Source: Planctomycetota bacterium
Lineage (GTDB): Bacteria > Planctomycetota > JAJSAM01 > JAJVHW01
Reading direction: 5' to 3'
Assembly: GCA_024280885.1 (NCBI GenBank)
Contig: JAJRPF010000054.1
Coordinates: forward strand, 1 to 39,353
DNA: 39,353 nucleotides
Positions 17,601-25,539 of the stretch are shown here, in pieces. Under the pieces are notes generated by a model. The model had not been told where the DNA came from and did not search any database. It was given only the letters and a program-made list of their open reading frames with translations. The stretch's first letter is position 1; every line of letters begins with the position of its first letter. The translations under genes and the position numbers were made by a program.

Positions 17601-20582
17601 GCCACCGCGACGTTTTGGCCACTCTCCTGGTTCGCGGCGCGCGCGGTGCGGAACGCTCTGCGTCCGCACTGCGCGAACGGCAACCTCGGTGATGACGCGC
17701 GCTTGATCACGGATCTCGAGACCGCCACGCGCGTCGTCTCCGAGACGGTGCAACTGAGCGACGCCGCCTGCGACGGCGCGCGCTTCCTCGGCGACGCGTG
17801 GCGCGCGGGAGAGGCCGATTGGGACGCGGTCGAGCGCACACTGAAGTGGGTTTCGCGTGTCCGCGACTTGCTCACGCGCGTTGCTGGCGACGACCTCGAA
17901 CTCCGCGCGGAACTGCGCTCATCGTGGCTGCGCGTCGCGCGCGAGGGACGGGATCTCTGTGGTCCTGACGCTCCGATCGGACGTGCGGTGGCGGCGCTCG
18001 ATGCTGCGTCCGCGGACTTCGATCGGTGCGGCTCGGCGTTCATGGAGTTGCTCGTTCTCGATGCGGAGCGTGCGTTCGGAACGCGGGGAACCACAGGTGA
18101 TATCGCTCGCGTGACATCTGGCGCCGACACGATCGCCGTTGCCCGTGGACAGCTACGCGCTTGGGCCGGATACCACCGCGCGCGCGCCGCCGCACGAACC
18201 CTCGGCGCGGGTGCGTTGGTCATGTCGCTCGAGCGCGGGACGTTCGATGTCGCAATGCTGACCACCGCGTTCGAGCGCAGCTTCTGCTCTCTCTGGGCCG
18301 AGCGCGTCCTGGCCGACGACCCGCTCCTGGCCGACTTCTCGAGTACGCGCCACGGGCTCGCCGTCGAGCGCTTTCGGGACCTCGATCGGCAGGCACTGCG
18401 GACCGCGGCCGAGGTGGTACGCGCACGTCTCTCCGCGCGGCTCCCTAGTGGCGGTGGCGAGGCGGCGCGTGGCAGTTCCTCCGAGGTGGGCATCCTGAAT
18501 CGCGAATTGCAGAAGCGGGCGCGGCACAAGCCGATCAGGCGACTCTTCGAGGAGATTCCCAACGTTCTCGCGCGGATCAAACCGTGTCTGCTCATGAGTC
18601 CGCTCTCGGTCGCGCAGTACCTGGGGCCAGGTGTGGAGCGGTTCGATCTTGTGGTCTTCGACGAGGCCTCGCAGATCCCGGTCTGGGATGCGGTCGGGGC
18701 CATCGCGCGCGGCGAGCGCGTCGTCGTCGTGGGAGATAGCAAGCAGCTGCCGCCGACGTCGTTCTTCGAGAAGAGCGAGAGTGACGAGTGGTTGGATGAA
18801 GACGCGGTCGAAGATCTCGAGAGTATCCTCGACGAGTGTGTGGCGAGCGGTCTCCCTGAGTTGCGCCTGCGTTGGCACTATCGCAGCCGGCACGAGAGCC
18901 TCATCACGTTCAGCAATCAGCACTACTACGACGGCCGATTACTCACGTTCCCGAACGCGGCGGGTGCATCGTCACGTATGGGCGTGTCGTTCCGCGAGGT
19001 GCCCGGCGGCGTCTACGACCGCGCGCGCACGCGGACCAATCGCGTGGAGGCCGAGGCGCTCGTGGCCGACGTCGTCGCGCGTCTCCTCGATCCGCGCGAG
19101 CAAGGGCGCACGATCGGTGTCGTCACGTTCAGCATGGCGCAGCAGACGTTGATCGAGGATCTGCTTGAGGAGGCGCGGCGCGCGACGCCCGAGATCGAAC
19201 CGTTCTTCACCGATGAAGCCGACGAGGCGGTCTTCGTGAAGAATCTGGAGAGCGTGCAGGGCGACGAGCGCGACGTGATCCTCTTCTCGGTCGGCTACGG
19301 GCCGGATGCCACCGGGCGTGTCTCGATGAACTTCGGCCCGCTCAACCGAGACGGCGGCGAGCGGCGCCTGAACGTGGCCGTGACGCGTGCGCGTGAGCAA
19401 GTCGTCGTCTTCTCGACGTTGCTTCCGGAGCAGATCGACCTCGTGCGGACGCGCGCGGTGGGCGTCGCCGACCTGAAGCGCTTCCTGGAGTACGCGCGCC
19501 GCGACGCCGCGGTGACGGTGCGCGTCGCTGCGGCGGCCAACGTGGGTGCCAATGCCGCCGGCGCCAATGTCGGGGCCGTCGCTGCGGCAGGTCCCAAACG
19601 TGAGGATACGGCGCGCGGGCCGACGTTTGCAGCGGATGTGGCGCGCGTGCTGCGCGATGGTGGTCACGCTGTCGATTGTGCTGTCGGGAGCTCGGAGTTC
19701 CGGATCGATCTGGCCGTCCGCGACGCTGACGACGAAGAGCGTCACGCGCTCGGTATCCTGCTCGACGGAGCGTCGTATGCCGCGGCCCGCACGGCGCGCG
19801 ATCGCGAGCGTTTGCGCGAAGAGGTGCTCGGGCGTCTCGGCTGGCAGTTGCATCATGTCTGGGCGCTTGACTGGTGGTACGAGCCCGAGCGCGAGGCGGA
19901 GCGTTTGTTGGACGCGCTACGCGTGGCACGCGAAGCGGGGCCGCCCGAGGAACTCCGCGTCGAGTCTCCGAGGCGCTTTGCAGCGGCGCCGGATGAGCCC
20001 GAGGCGCCTCCGGTGATCGACGTTCCGTCGTACGCGAGCATGCTTCCCGATCCCGTGCGAGGCACGCCCGAGGGGTTCGTCTCTCCCCGCGCCAGGGACG
20101 CACTGCGTGACGTGACCGCCGCTGTCCTCGCATCCGAGGCGCCCATTACCGAGGCGCTGTTGATCCGGCGCGTCGCTGCGCACTGGGGGGTTCGTCGTGT
20201 CACCGCGAAGGTGACGGCTCGCGTTCGCGAGACGTGTGGCGATCTCTTGGGGACGCGCACGGACGAGAGCGGCGGCGCGGTGTTGTGGGGACGCGAAACG
20301 GATCCGACGACGTGGGATCGCTTCCGTCCACCGTCCACCGACGACCCGGACCCGCGCGAGGCCGCGGAGATCCCGCTCGTCGAGATCGCCATTGCGGCGC
20401 GACATGTGCTGCGTGTGAACGTCTCGATGTCGCGTGAGGATCTCGCCCGGCGGAGCGCCCGCGTGTTCCGTATCTCGCGCCTCGGCAGTCGTGTCAAGGC
20501 CCGCATGCTGGCTGGGATTCGTGTGCTCATCGAGCGCGGAGACGCGGCGGAGGACGGCGATAGAATCCGGCTGGCCGACTGA
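14610..20582 (+). CDS. Giant DUF4011 / SF1 helicase / MTES_1575 nuclease protein
   Basis: This 1990-residue protein has these regions in order. About 130-340: a transglutaminase-like region with Cys (GTCLDLVCFAA, near 242) and His (EGHAFCGVWL, near 268). From about 395: DUF4011, recognised by RIDRWKRRLLDLTARNRLI. About 700: Walker A QGPPGTGKSQTITN. About 1350: Walker B VVFDEASQIPVWDA, then GDSKQLPPTSFFE, RWHYRSRHESLI, ESVQGDERDVILFS and RRLNVAVTRAREQVVVF, a full SF1 set. About 1670-1770: an MTES_1575-type PD-(D/E)XK-like nuclease (SEFRIDLAV, then GILLDGASY). The tail resembles DUF3320 (LLIRRVAAHWGVRR). Similar DUF4011-helicase-nuclease proteins have been described as candidate anti-phage systems (I recall the Hhe type, not checked). 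No obvious partner gene adjoins it. Confidence 0.92.
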   Translation: MTEEHGADKTETGDGVSAADDTPEFRILVDIVHERRVCFALQQNAVPFLRQIRLCNVGSANTGPLSISVTLSPAIATPLELTIGGVAPDARVDLPRVDVALRPAVLGVQTEREVGEVIVRVTSADGSVVAERRSPFEVLAYDEWPGTLSLPEILAAFVLPNHPRVETVLAAALPLLEERTGRAAFDGYQSQDPQRALAQAASILDAIGTLGLAYANPPASYEEQGQKIRTPERIAAAGLGTCLDLVCFAAACLEQAGLHALLVMIEGHAFCGVWLEEESFPEPTVAEPLALVKRAELDRIALFETTGVTLRPPMPFAEAMERAAAHLADPAKFIFAVDVHAARRTRIRPLPTRITEGDFDVPDAAPVPRADAFAVPELEHSPAAVPDETPATRIDRWKRRLLDLTARNRLIAHRETKKTVPLLCPDLPALEDALADGRSFRILPPPKAFDQSDPRDADRHPDGDDPLDALLRQDLGERRLRATLAQEELDRRLLEIFRAARSSMEESGANTLYLALGFLEWFETEESTKPRRAPLLLLPLSMDRTSVRSGFRIRLLDDDARINVTLLRKLEAEFGIEIPGVNPPPQDEHGLDVPLVFRRIREAVLDIPRWTVREDAVIGLFSFTKFLMWLDLDERSDFLTESPVVRHLVESPGTPFDDGIPLPNEDAADAREAGTVFCPTDADSSQLRAILAAEAGKSFVLQGPPGTGKSQTITNLIAHCLAAGQRVLFVAEKRAALDVVHRRLARVGLDPFCLAVHSNKARKRDVLESLGEALRHTQLPEPEGWRDAAGRLVALREELNAFAAALHRPRAAGLTAFGVLSQLIGLRDAPHAPLAIEDLGSVGANELSALRESVGAVAEEARALGDIAKHALLAVEIERWEPALPERVREAADALSAAASALLHACQDVAERAAVPPRDWSTTEAADLREWGALMAASPAPEAALVETPDFDGVRARVEDLCRRGRERDRLRDALLADYRPGVLALDHDALVAQLNKATATFWPLSWFAARAVRNALRPHCANGNLGDDARLITDLETATRVVSETVQLSDAACDGARFLGDAWRAGEADWDAVERTLKWVSRVRDLLTRVAGDDLELRAELRSSWLRVAREGRDLCGPDAPIGRAVAALDAASADFDRCGSAFMELLVLDAERAFGTRGTTGDIARVTSGADTIAVARGQLRAWAGYHRARAAARTLGAGALVMSLERGTFDVAMLTTAFERSFCSLWAERVLADDPLLADFSSTRHGLAVERFRDLDRQALRTAAEVVRARLSARLPSGGGEAARGSSSEVGILNRELQKRARHKPIRRLFEEIPNVLARIKPCLLMSPLSVAQYLGPGVERFDLVVFDEASQIPVWDAVGAIARGERVVVVGDSKQLPPTSFFEKSESDEWLDEDAVEDLESILDECVASGLPELRLRWHYRSRHESLITFSNQHYYDGRLLTFPNAAGASSRMGVSFREVPGGVYDRARTRTNRVEAEALVADVVARLLDPREQGRTIGVVTFSMAQQTLIEDLLEEARRATPEIEPFFTDEADEAVFVKNLESVQGDERDVILFSVGYGPDATGRVSMNFGPLNRDGGERRLNVAVTRAREQVVVFSTLLPEQIDLVRTRAVGVADLKRFLEYARRDAAVTVRVAAAANVGANAAGANVGAVAAAGPKREDTARGPTFAADVARVLRDGGHAVDCAVGSSEFRIDLAVRDADDEERHALGILLDGASYAAARTARDRERLREEVLGRLGWQLHHVWALDWWYEPEREAERLLDALRVAREAGPPEELRVESPRRFAAAPDEPEAPPVIDVPSYASMLPDPVRGTPEGFVSPRARDALRDVTAAVLASEAPITEALLIRRVAAHWGVRRVTAKVTARVRETCGDLLGTRTDESGGAVLWGRETDPTTWDRFRPPSTDDPDPREAAEIPLVEIAIAARHVLRVNVSMSREDLARRSARVFRISRLGSRVKARMLAGIRVLIERGDAAEDGDRIRLAD

Positions 20583-20626
20583 CGGCGCTTCCACCTGCGC
20601 GACAAGTCGGCGAGAATGCCCGCACC

Positions 20627-21496
20627 ATGCGCTCACTACTCCTCATCGCGGCGGTCTGCGTTCTGCTCCCCGCCTGCAAGACGAACCCCTACACCGGCCG
20701 CAGCCAGTTTCTCGGGCTCTCCTCGGAGTCCGACGAGATCAAGGCTGGTATCTCCGGCTACCAGCAGGTGCTCGACGAGCAGCCGATCAGTACCGACGCC
20801 GATCTGAACGAACCGTTGAAGCGCGTGGGCACGGCCATCGCCAAGGCCGCCGACGCGTGGCGCGCCGAGCAGGGCGAGGAGCCGTTCCAGTGGGAATTCC
20901 ACGTCATTGCGGACGACAAGACCGTGAACGCGTGGTGCATGCCCGGGGGCAAGATCGCCTTCTACACCGGCATCTATCCGATCCTCGTTGACGAGAACGG
21001 GATGGGCATCGTGATGGGGCACGAAGTTGCCCACGCGATGTTGCGACACGGCGGCGAGCGCGTCAGTTCGCAGAAACTCGTTGCCGGCGGTCTTGCCGCC
21101 GCCGCCGTCGCGACACGCGACAACGAGAACCGCGGACTGATCATGGCGGGCCTCGGCGCCGGGGCGACGTTCGGATACATCATGCCGTACTCGCGACTGC
21201 ACGAGTCCGAGGCCGACATGCTCGGATTGGAACTCGCCGCCCGCGCTGGCTACGACCCGCGCGCAGCCATCGGCGTCTGGGAGCGCATGGCGGGCCTCGG
21301 CGGTGGCGATCGGCCAGCGGAATTCTTCTCGACGCATCCCGATCCGCTCAACCGGATCAAGGAGATGCAGCAGCAGATGCCGCAGGTGCTGCCGACCTAC
21401 GAGCGCTCGAAGAAGATGCCGAACTCCAAACTGCCGAATGCGCTTGGGCGCAAGGCTCCGCGGGCGATGAAGCCTGCGAAGAAGAAGTCCAAGTAG
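20627..21496 (+). CDS. M48 family metallopeptidase, lipoprotein
   Basis: This is a zinc endopeptidase of 289 residues anchored in the envelope. A lipoprotein signal ends at LLPAC, followed by KTNPYTGRSQFLGLS, as in the YcaL/LoiP/BepA-like branch. The catalytic HEXXH is GHEVAHAML near residue 131; the third ligand is in HESEADMLGLELAARAGYDP near residue 193. The EFFSTHPDPLNRI block downstream is also conserved in the family. The C-terminus is strongly basic (KKKSK). Homologues degrade or assist misfolded outer-membrane proteins. It starts 44 bp after the DUF4011 gene and 30 bp before the M28 peptidase gene, so co-transcription is likely. Confidence 0.94.
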   Translation: MRSLLLIAAVCVLLPACKTNPYTGRSQFLGLSSESDEIKAGISGYQQVLDEQPISTDADLNEPLKRVGTAIAKAADAWRAEQGEEPFQWEFHVIADDKTVNAWCMPGGKIAFYTGIYPILVDENGMGIVMGHEVAHAMLRHGGERVSSQKLVAGGLAAAAVATRDNENRGLIMAGLGAGATFGYIMPYSRLHESEADMLGLELAARAGYDPRAAIGVWERMAGLGGGDRPAEFFSTHPDPLNRIKEMQQQMPQVLPTYERSKKMPNSKLPNALGRKAPRAMKPAKKKSK

Positions 21497-21526
21497 TTCA
21501 AACTTCGTGACGGTCCCGTCGCCTTC

Positions 21527-23788
21527 GTGAGATCGCCCGCGCTTGCCGCCGTGGTCTCTGCCGTCGTCGTTGCAGCAGCGGTCGCGTGGAGCGCGATCCC
21601 GACGTCGCCGCTCGCCGCCGACGCGCCAGCCACCGACTTCTCCGAGGAGCGCGCGTCGTCCGTACTCGCGACGCTCGTGGACGAGATCGGGCACCGCACG
21701 GCGGGGTCCGACGGCGCGACGCGCGCCCTCGCGTATCTCGAGACGACGATGCGTGCAATCCCGGGACTCGAAGTCGTCGTCCAGGACATCACCGCTCTCG
21801 CCGACGGGCGCTACTCCGGCGCGTCCGTTTACCGCGTTCGCAACGTCGTGGCGCGTCTGCCGGGCGAGTCCCCGGAGACCGTTCTGATCGCGGCGCACTA
21901 CGACTCGGCCACGATGAGCGTCGGCGCCGCCGACGACGCGCTCTCCGTCGCCGCCGTCGTCGACGTGGCGCGCGCACTCGCGGCCGGGCCGAAACTCCGA
22001 CGCACGGTCGTCTTCCTGCTCGACGAGGGCGAGGAACTCGGTCTCTTCGGCGCGCAGGGCTTCTTGAAGCACCGCTTCGCGGGTGACGTCGTGACGTTCG
22101 TCAACCTCGAGGCAGCGGGCGCGCGGGGCCGACCGATCCTCTTCCAGACTGGACCCGGCGACCCGTGGCTGGCGGGCGCGTACGCATCTGCCGCGCCGCA
22201 TCCGCGCGGGACAGTCATGGGCCAGGATGTCTTCCAGTCCGGGATTATCCCGAGCGATACCGACTTTCGCGTGTATCGCGACGAGCGCGGATTGCGCGGG
22301 CTCGACGTCGCGCTCTACCGCGACGGATGGGCGTATCACACGCATCTCGATCGCACGGATCGTCTCGAGTCCGGGAGTCTGCAGGAGATGGGCGCGAACG
22401 CGCTGGCCGTCACGCGCGAGTTGGCGACGATGGACATCCCCACCGGCCACAGCGACTCGCCGGCGGTCTACTACGACATCCTGGGCCTCTGGATGATCTC
22501 GTATGCGCACGTCGTCGCCTGGCTGCTCGCGGGCCTGGCGATTGTCGCGCTCGGCCGTGCGTTGCGCATCGTCCACCGTCAGGGACTGCTCTCCCCTCGC
22601 GACTTGATCACGGGGACGTTCTGGTCAGCCGGCGCACTCGTCTCCGGAGTCGTGGTCGCGATCTTCCTCGCAACGCTCATCGGCGGTTGGATGGCGCGTC
22701 CGCATGGGTGGTTCGCACGGCCGTGGCTTGCGGTCGCTGCGTACGGAGTGCCCGCGGTGCTCGTGACGCTCCTCATCTTGCGTTTGGCTGTGCTGCGCTC
22801 GACGGCGTCCACCGTGAGCGCGGCGACGCGTCTGATCGCAGGGACCGGCGTCGTCTTCGCGCTCCTACTCATGATCGCGACTGGTCTGGGGGTCGGCAGC
22901 GGCTACATGCTGCTCTGGTGGGTGGTCGGCTGCGCGGGAGCACTGCGGATTGCCGCACTTGGCGTGACGCGTCTCGGGACCGCGCTCGTTGCCGGTTGGA
23001 TGTTTCCCGCGCTCCTGACACTCACGGCTGGGGACGCGTTGCTCGCCACGTTTGTCCCCATGGCGGGCCGGATGGGCGTTCCGATGGACGGTCTGATTGC
23101 CGTGTTGGCTGCCTTGCCGCTCGTCGCCGCGGCGCTTCTTCCGGGCGCGATCATCGTCGCATACCCGCCGGATTGGGGACGCTTTGTCTTCCGCACTCTC
23201 GGCGTCGTGGCGGTCGCGTCCCTTGTCGCCGTGGCGATCGTTGATCCGTACACGCCCGAGCGACCGCGTCGCATCGCGTTGCGGATCGACCAGAGCGCCG
23301 GGAGCGCGAGCGTCGGATCGCGGTCGATGGACGGCATCAGCATGGATGGCGATCGGCTGCACGTCGCGCGTCCGTTGCACGGCATGGGCGCGCTGCCTCG
23401 TCTGCCTGGCGCTGAGCTCGTGTTGGTGGAAGAGCGGCAGATGATGGCGTCGAAGGGAACCGGGCGGGTCGTCCGCGTGCGATTGGACCCGCATGGAGCG
23501 ACGGCCGTACGGTTGCGATGGGAACCGGCTGACTCCCGGATCATCGTCGACGACGGAACGGAAGACGGGCTGCGACTCGACGACCTGTCGGGGAGCGTGA
23601 CGTTCGTCGCGCCGAATCCAAGCGGCGTCGAATTGACGTTTGTCCTCGACCGAGACGGTCCCCTGCAACTCGACGTGAGGGCGCTGCACTCGTCGCCACC
23701 GGAGGCGCTGCGAGACGACCTCGACACTCTTCCGGACTGGGTGGCACTCGACTTCTCGGCGTGGGTGATCTCGACCGTCGAGTTCTGA
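21527..23788 (+). CDS. M28 family peptidase with C-terminal membrane domain
   Basis: This 753-residue protein resembles the ERMP1/Fxna arrangement: an N-terminal signal or anchor helix, an extracytoplasmic M28 aminopeptidase domain, then a multi-span membrane region. Metal ligands and catalytic residues are visible: AHYDSA (near residue 124), GAADDALS, LLDEGEELGLFG, VNLEAAGA, SDTDFRVY and YHTHLD. From about residue 325 there are eight or so hydrophobic segments (SYAHVVAWLLAGLAIVAL, then LVSGVVVAIFLATLIGGW, and so on), then a soluble C-terminal beta-rich tail of about 180 residues. The start is a GTG at 21527. Substrates are unknown. It directly follows the M48 gene. Confidence 0.88.
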   Translation: MRSPALAAVVSAVVVAAAVAWSAIPTSPLAADAPATDFSEERASSVLATLVDEIGHRTAGSDGATRALAYLETTMRAIPGLEVVVQDITALADGRYSGASVYRVRNVVARLPGESPETVLIAAHYDSATMSVGAADDALSVAAVVDVARALAAGPKLRRTVVFLLDEGEELGLFGAQGFLKHRFAGDVVTFVNLEAAGARGRPILFQTGPGDPWLAGAYASAAPHPRGTVMGQDVFQSGIIPSDTDFRVYRDERGLRGLDVALYRDGWAYHTHLDRTDRLESGSLQEMGANALAVTRELATMDIPTGHSDSPAVYYDILGLWMISYAHVVAWLLAGLAIVALGRALRIVHRQGLLSPRDLITGTFWSAGALVSGVVVAIFLATLIGGWMARPHGWFARPWLAVAAYGVPAVLVTLLILRLAVLRSTASTVSAATRLIAGTGVVFALLLMIATGLGVGSGYMLLWWVVGCAGALRIAALGVTRLGTALVAGWMFPALLTLTAGDALLATFVPMAGRMGVPMDGLIAVLAALPLVAAALLPGAIIVAYPPDWGRFVFRTLGVVAVASLVAVAIVDPYTPERPRRIALRIDQSAGSASVGSRSMDGISMDGDRLHVARPLHGMGALPRLPGAELVLVEERQMMASKGTGRVVRVRLDPHGATAVRLRWEPADSRIIVDDGTEDGLRLDDLSGSVTFVAPNPSGVELTFVLDRDGPLQLDVRALHSSPPEALRDDLDTLPDWVALDFSAWVISTVEF

Positions 23789-23823
23789 GCGACTCCAGTC
23801 GGAGTCAGTCAAGCTGGCTGGCG

Positions 23824-24561
23824 TCAGTCCGGGCGGAGCGTGTGAGCCGCCATGCTCTCGTAGTGCGGACGGCAGAGTTCTTCGATCGTCCGGTAGCGCT
23901 CCGGAAGCGCTCGCCGCTGCGGTCGGTAGGGCGCGAAGCCGGTCGAGGCCTCGACCGCGTCGTACCAGTACTGCGCCCAGACTCCGTCTGTCGCACGCGG
24001 CCCCGCAGGCCACGCGAGCATCGCTTCGTCGAATGGGATACACAGCCGCGAGCAGAGCGCGGAGAGTGTTGCGCGCGGTTCGCGGAGGACGTCGCGCGCG
24101 TCGATGACCGGGGGCACCTCTCCCATCAACTTACACACCCGCGCGAAGATCTCGGTCTGGCGCACGAAGCCGATGTCATCCGCGTCGAGATCCGGGCGAC
24201 GCACCGCGTACGAGAGGATGACGTCCACCGGATCCCGGATCAGGAATGCGTGTCGGACCGACGCCATCCATTCCAACGGCAGTTCCGGCACCATGTGGTG
24301 CGTCATGTGCTTTTGATAGAAGATCGGTGCGTTCCCGGGCACGTCGCCGATCAGAGCCGTCGCAACGCGCTCCGCATCGCGCTCGCAGACAGCAAGCGTC
24401 TCTTCGCGCCCCGGATGGTCGATCCCTGTGGCGTCGAGGAAGCACGCGTAGAAGGGCTCGTCCACCACCGCCGTATCCGTGCGGTTCTCGAATGCGCGCA
24501 TCATCGCCGTACTGAGATTGCGCGGACCGCTCCACATCGCGATCCGGATCGCCTCAGTCAT
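23824..24561 (-). CDS. Sulfotransferase-like protein, coupled to class IV aminotransferase
   Basis: This 245-residue P-loop protein is of the sulfotransferase fold. The 5'-phosphosulfate-loop-like motif is IAMWSGPRNLSTAMMRAF at the very N-terminus, a variant with PRN in place of PRSGT. The 3'-phosphate motif is AFLIRDPVDVILSY. The start ATG 24561 overlaps the aminotransferase stop by eight bases, so the two are made together. Sulfotransferases of this variant are known to me as the N-terminal half of plant branched-chain-aminotransferase-like proteins, whose activity is not established. Whether this one binds PAPS is therefore uncertain. It is well conserved outside the loop. Confidence 0.85.
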   Translation of the reverse strand: MTEAIRIAMWSGPRNLSTAMMRAFENRTDTAVVDEPFYACFLDATGIDHPGREETLAVCERDAERVATALIGDVPGNAPIFYQKHMTHHMVPELPLEWMASVRHAFLIRDPVDVILSYAVRRPDLDADDIGFVRQTEIFARVCKLMGEVPPVIDARDVLREPRATLSALCSRLCIPFDEAMLAWPAGPRATDGVWAQYWYDAVEASTGFAPYRPQRRALPERYRTIEELCRPHYESMAAHTLRPD

Positions 24562-25462
24562 CGGAACACGCGCGCTCCACCAGAGCGTGGTAGAGCCCTT
24601 GTAGCCGGCGCGTGATCGGACCGCGCGCGAACGGCACGTCGTCAACTCGGTTTGCGGGCGTGATCCCAGCGAACGTGCCCGTCACGAACGCCTCGTCCGC
24701 CGAGTGGACGTCTTCGATCGTGAAGTTGCGTTCGAAGACGGGCAGGTCGTGCGCATGACAGAGGTCGATGACGTTGCGGCGCGTGATCCCGTCCAGGCAG
24801 AACTCGCCAGTCGACGTCCACACCTCGCCGCCACGAACAATGAAGAAGTGCGTCGAGTTGCACGTCGCCACAAAGCCGTGCGGATCGAGCATGATGCCCT
24901 CTTCGCCGCCCTTGCGTTGCGCGTCGATACACGCCGCGATGCAGTTGTGTTTCGAGAGGCTGTTGAGCCGCGGGTCCTGCGCGTTCGTCGGCGGCCGGAT
25001 CACGTCGGTCGTCACGAGACGGAGGCCGCGTTCCGCGAGTGCCGGGTCGGCGGTCTTCCACTCCGGGATGATGACGATCGTCGCAGCCGAGGCCGACGCC
25101 GCCGGGTCCTGGAATGGCGTGATCTTCATGCCGCGCGAGACGATGAGTCGGATGTGGACTCCATCCGTCATCTCATTCGCTGACACGGTGCGGTGGAGCA
25201 GGTCGCGGAGCTCGGCACGCGTCTTCCCGATGTCGAGTGCGATCGCCTCTGCGCCGTGGAAGAGGCGGTCGAGATGACCGTCCAGGAAGGCGATGCGCTC
25301 GCGGTGCAGGCGCATCGCTTCCCAGACCCCGTCGCCGAGCAGAAACCCCGCGTCGAAGACGGAGATCTTCGCGTCGGGCCGGCGGGAAAGCTCGCCGTTG
25401 ATCGAGATGAGGACGGTCGCGTTGCGCGGGTCGTCTTCGCAGGCATGCGATCCGGTGGTCAT
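24554..25462 (-). CDS. Class IV (fold-type IV) PLP aminotransferase
   Basis: This 302-residue enzyme belongs to the branched-chain/D-amino-acid aminotransferase and aminodeoxychorismate lyase superfamily. The landmarks are present: an INGEL start followed by VFDAGFLLGDGVWEAMRLHRE, the Arg-rich strand VHIRLIVSRG, the PLP lysine in LNSLSKHNCIAACIDA (near residue 170), EGIMLDPHGFVATCNSTHFFIV (phosphate/carboxylate region), and ADEAFVTGTFAGITP. The EGIML-plus-CNST combination suits BCAT- or DAAT-like members; I cannot choose between them. It is the first gene of a two-gene minus-strand unit with the sulfotransferase-like gene and is divergent from the candidate selenoprotein. Confidence 0.92.
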   Translation of the reverse strand: MTTGSHACEDDPRNATVLISINGELSRRPDAKISVFDAGFLLGDGVWEAMRLHRERIAFLDGHLDRLFHGAEAIALDIGKTRAELRDLLHRTVSANEMTDGVHIRLIVSRGMKITPFQDPAASASAATIVIIPEWKTADPALAERGLRLVTTDVIRPPTNAQDPRLNSLSKHNCIAACIDAQRKGGEEGIMLDPHGFVATCNSTHFFIVRGGEVWTSTGEFCLDGITRRNVIDLCHAHDLPVFERNFTIEDVHSADEAFVTGTFAGITPANRVDDVPFARGPITRRLQGLYHALVERACSDD

Positions 25463-25539
25463 CGGCTCTCCCCGTCTGGTCGCGAGGCGAACTCGGTCCT
25501 ACGTTGACGCGCTGAACCTTGCCCCGTACCGTTCCCGCC

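Noticed and set aside
20636..22576. 646-residue minus-strand ORF opposite the M48 and M28 genes
   Set aside because: High-GC antisense shadow; the plus strand has intact catalytic motifs and this one has an Arg/Asp-rich composition with no family resemblance.
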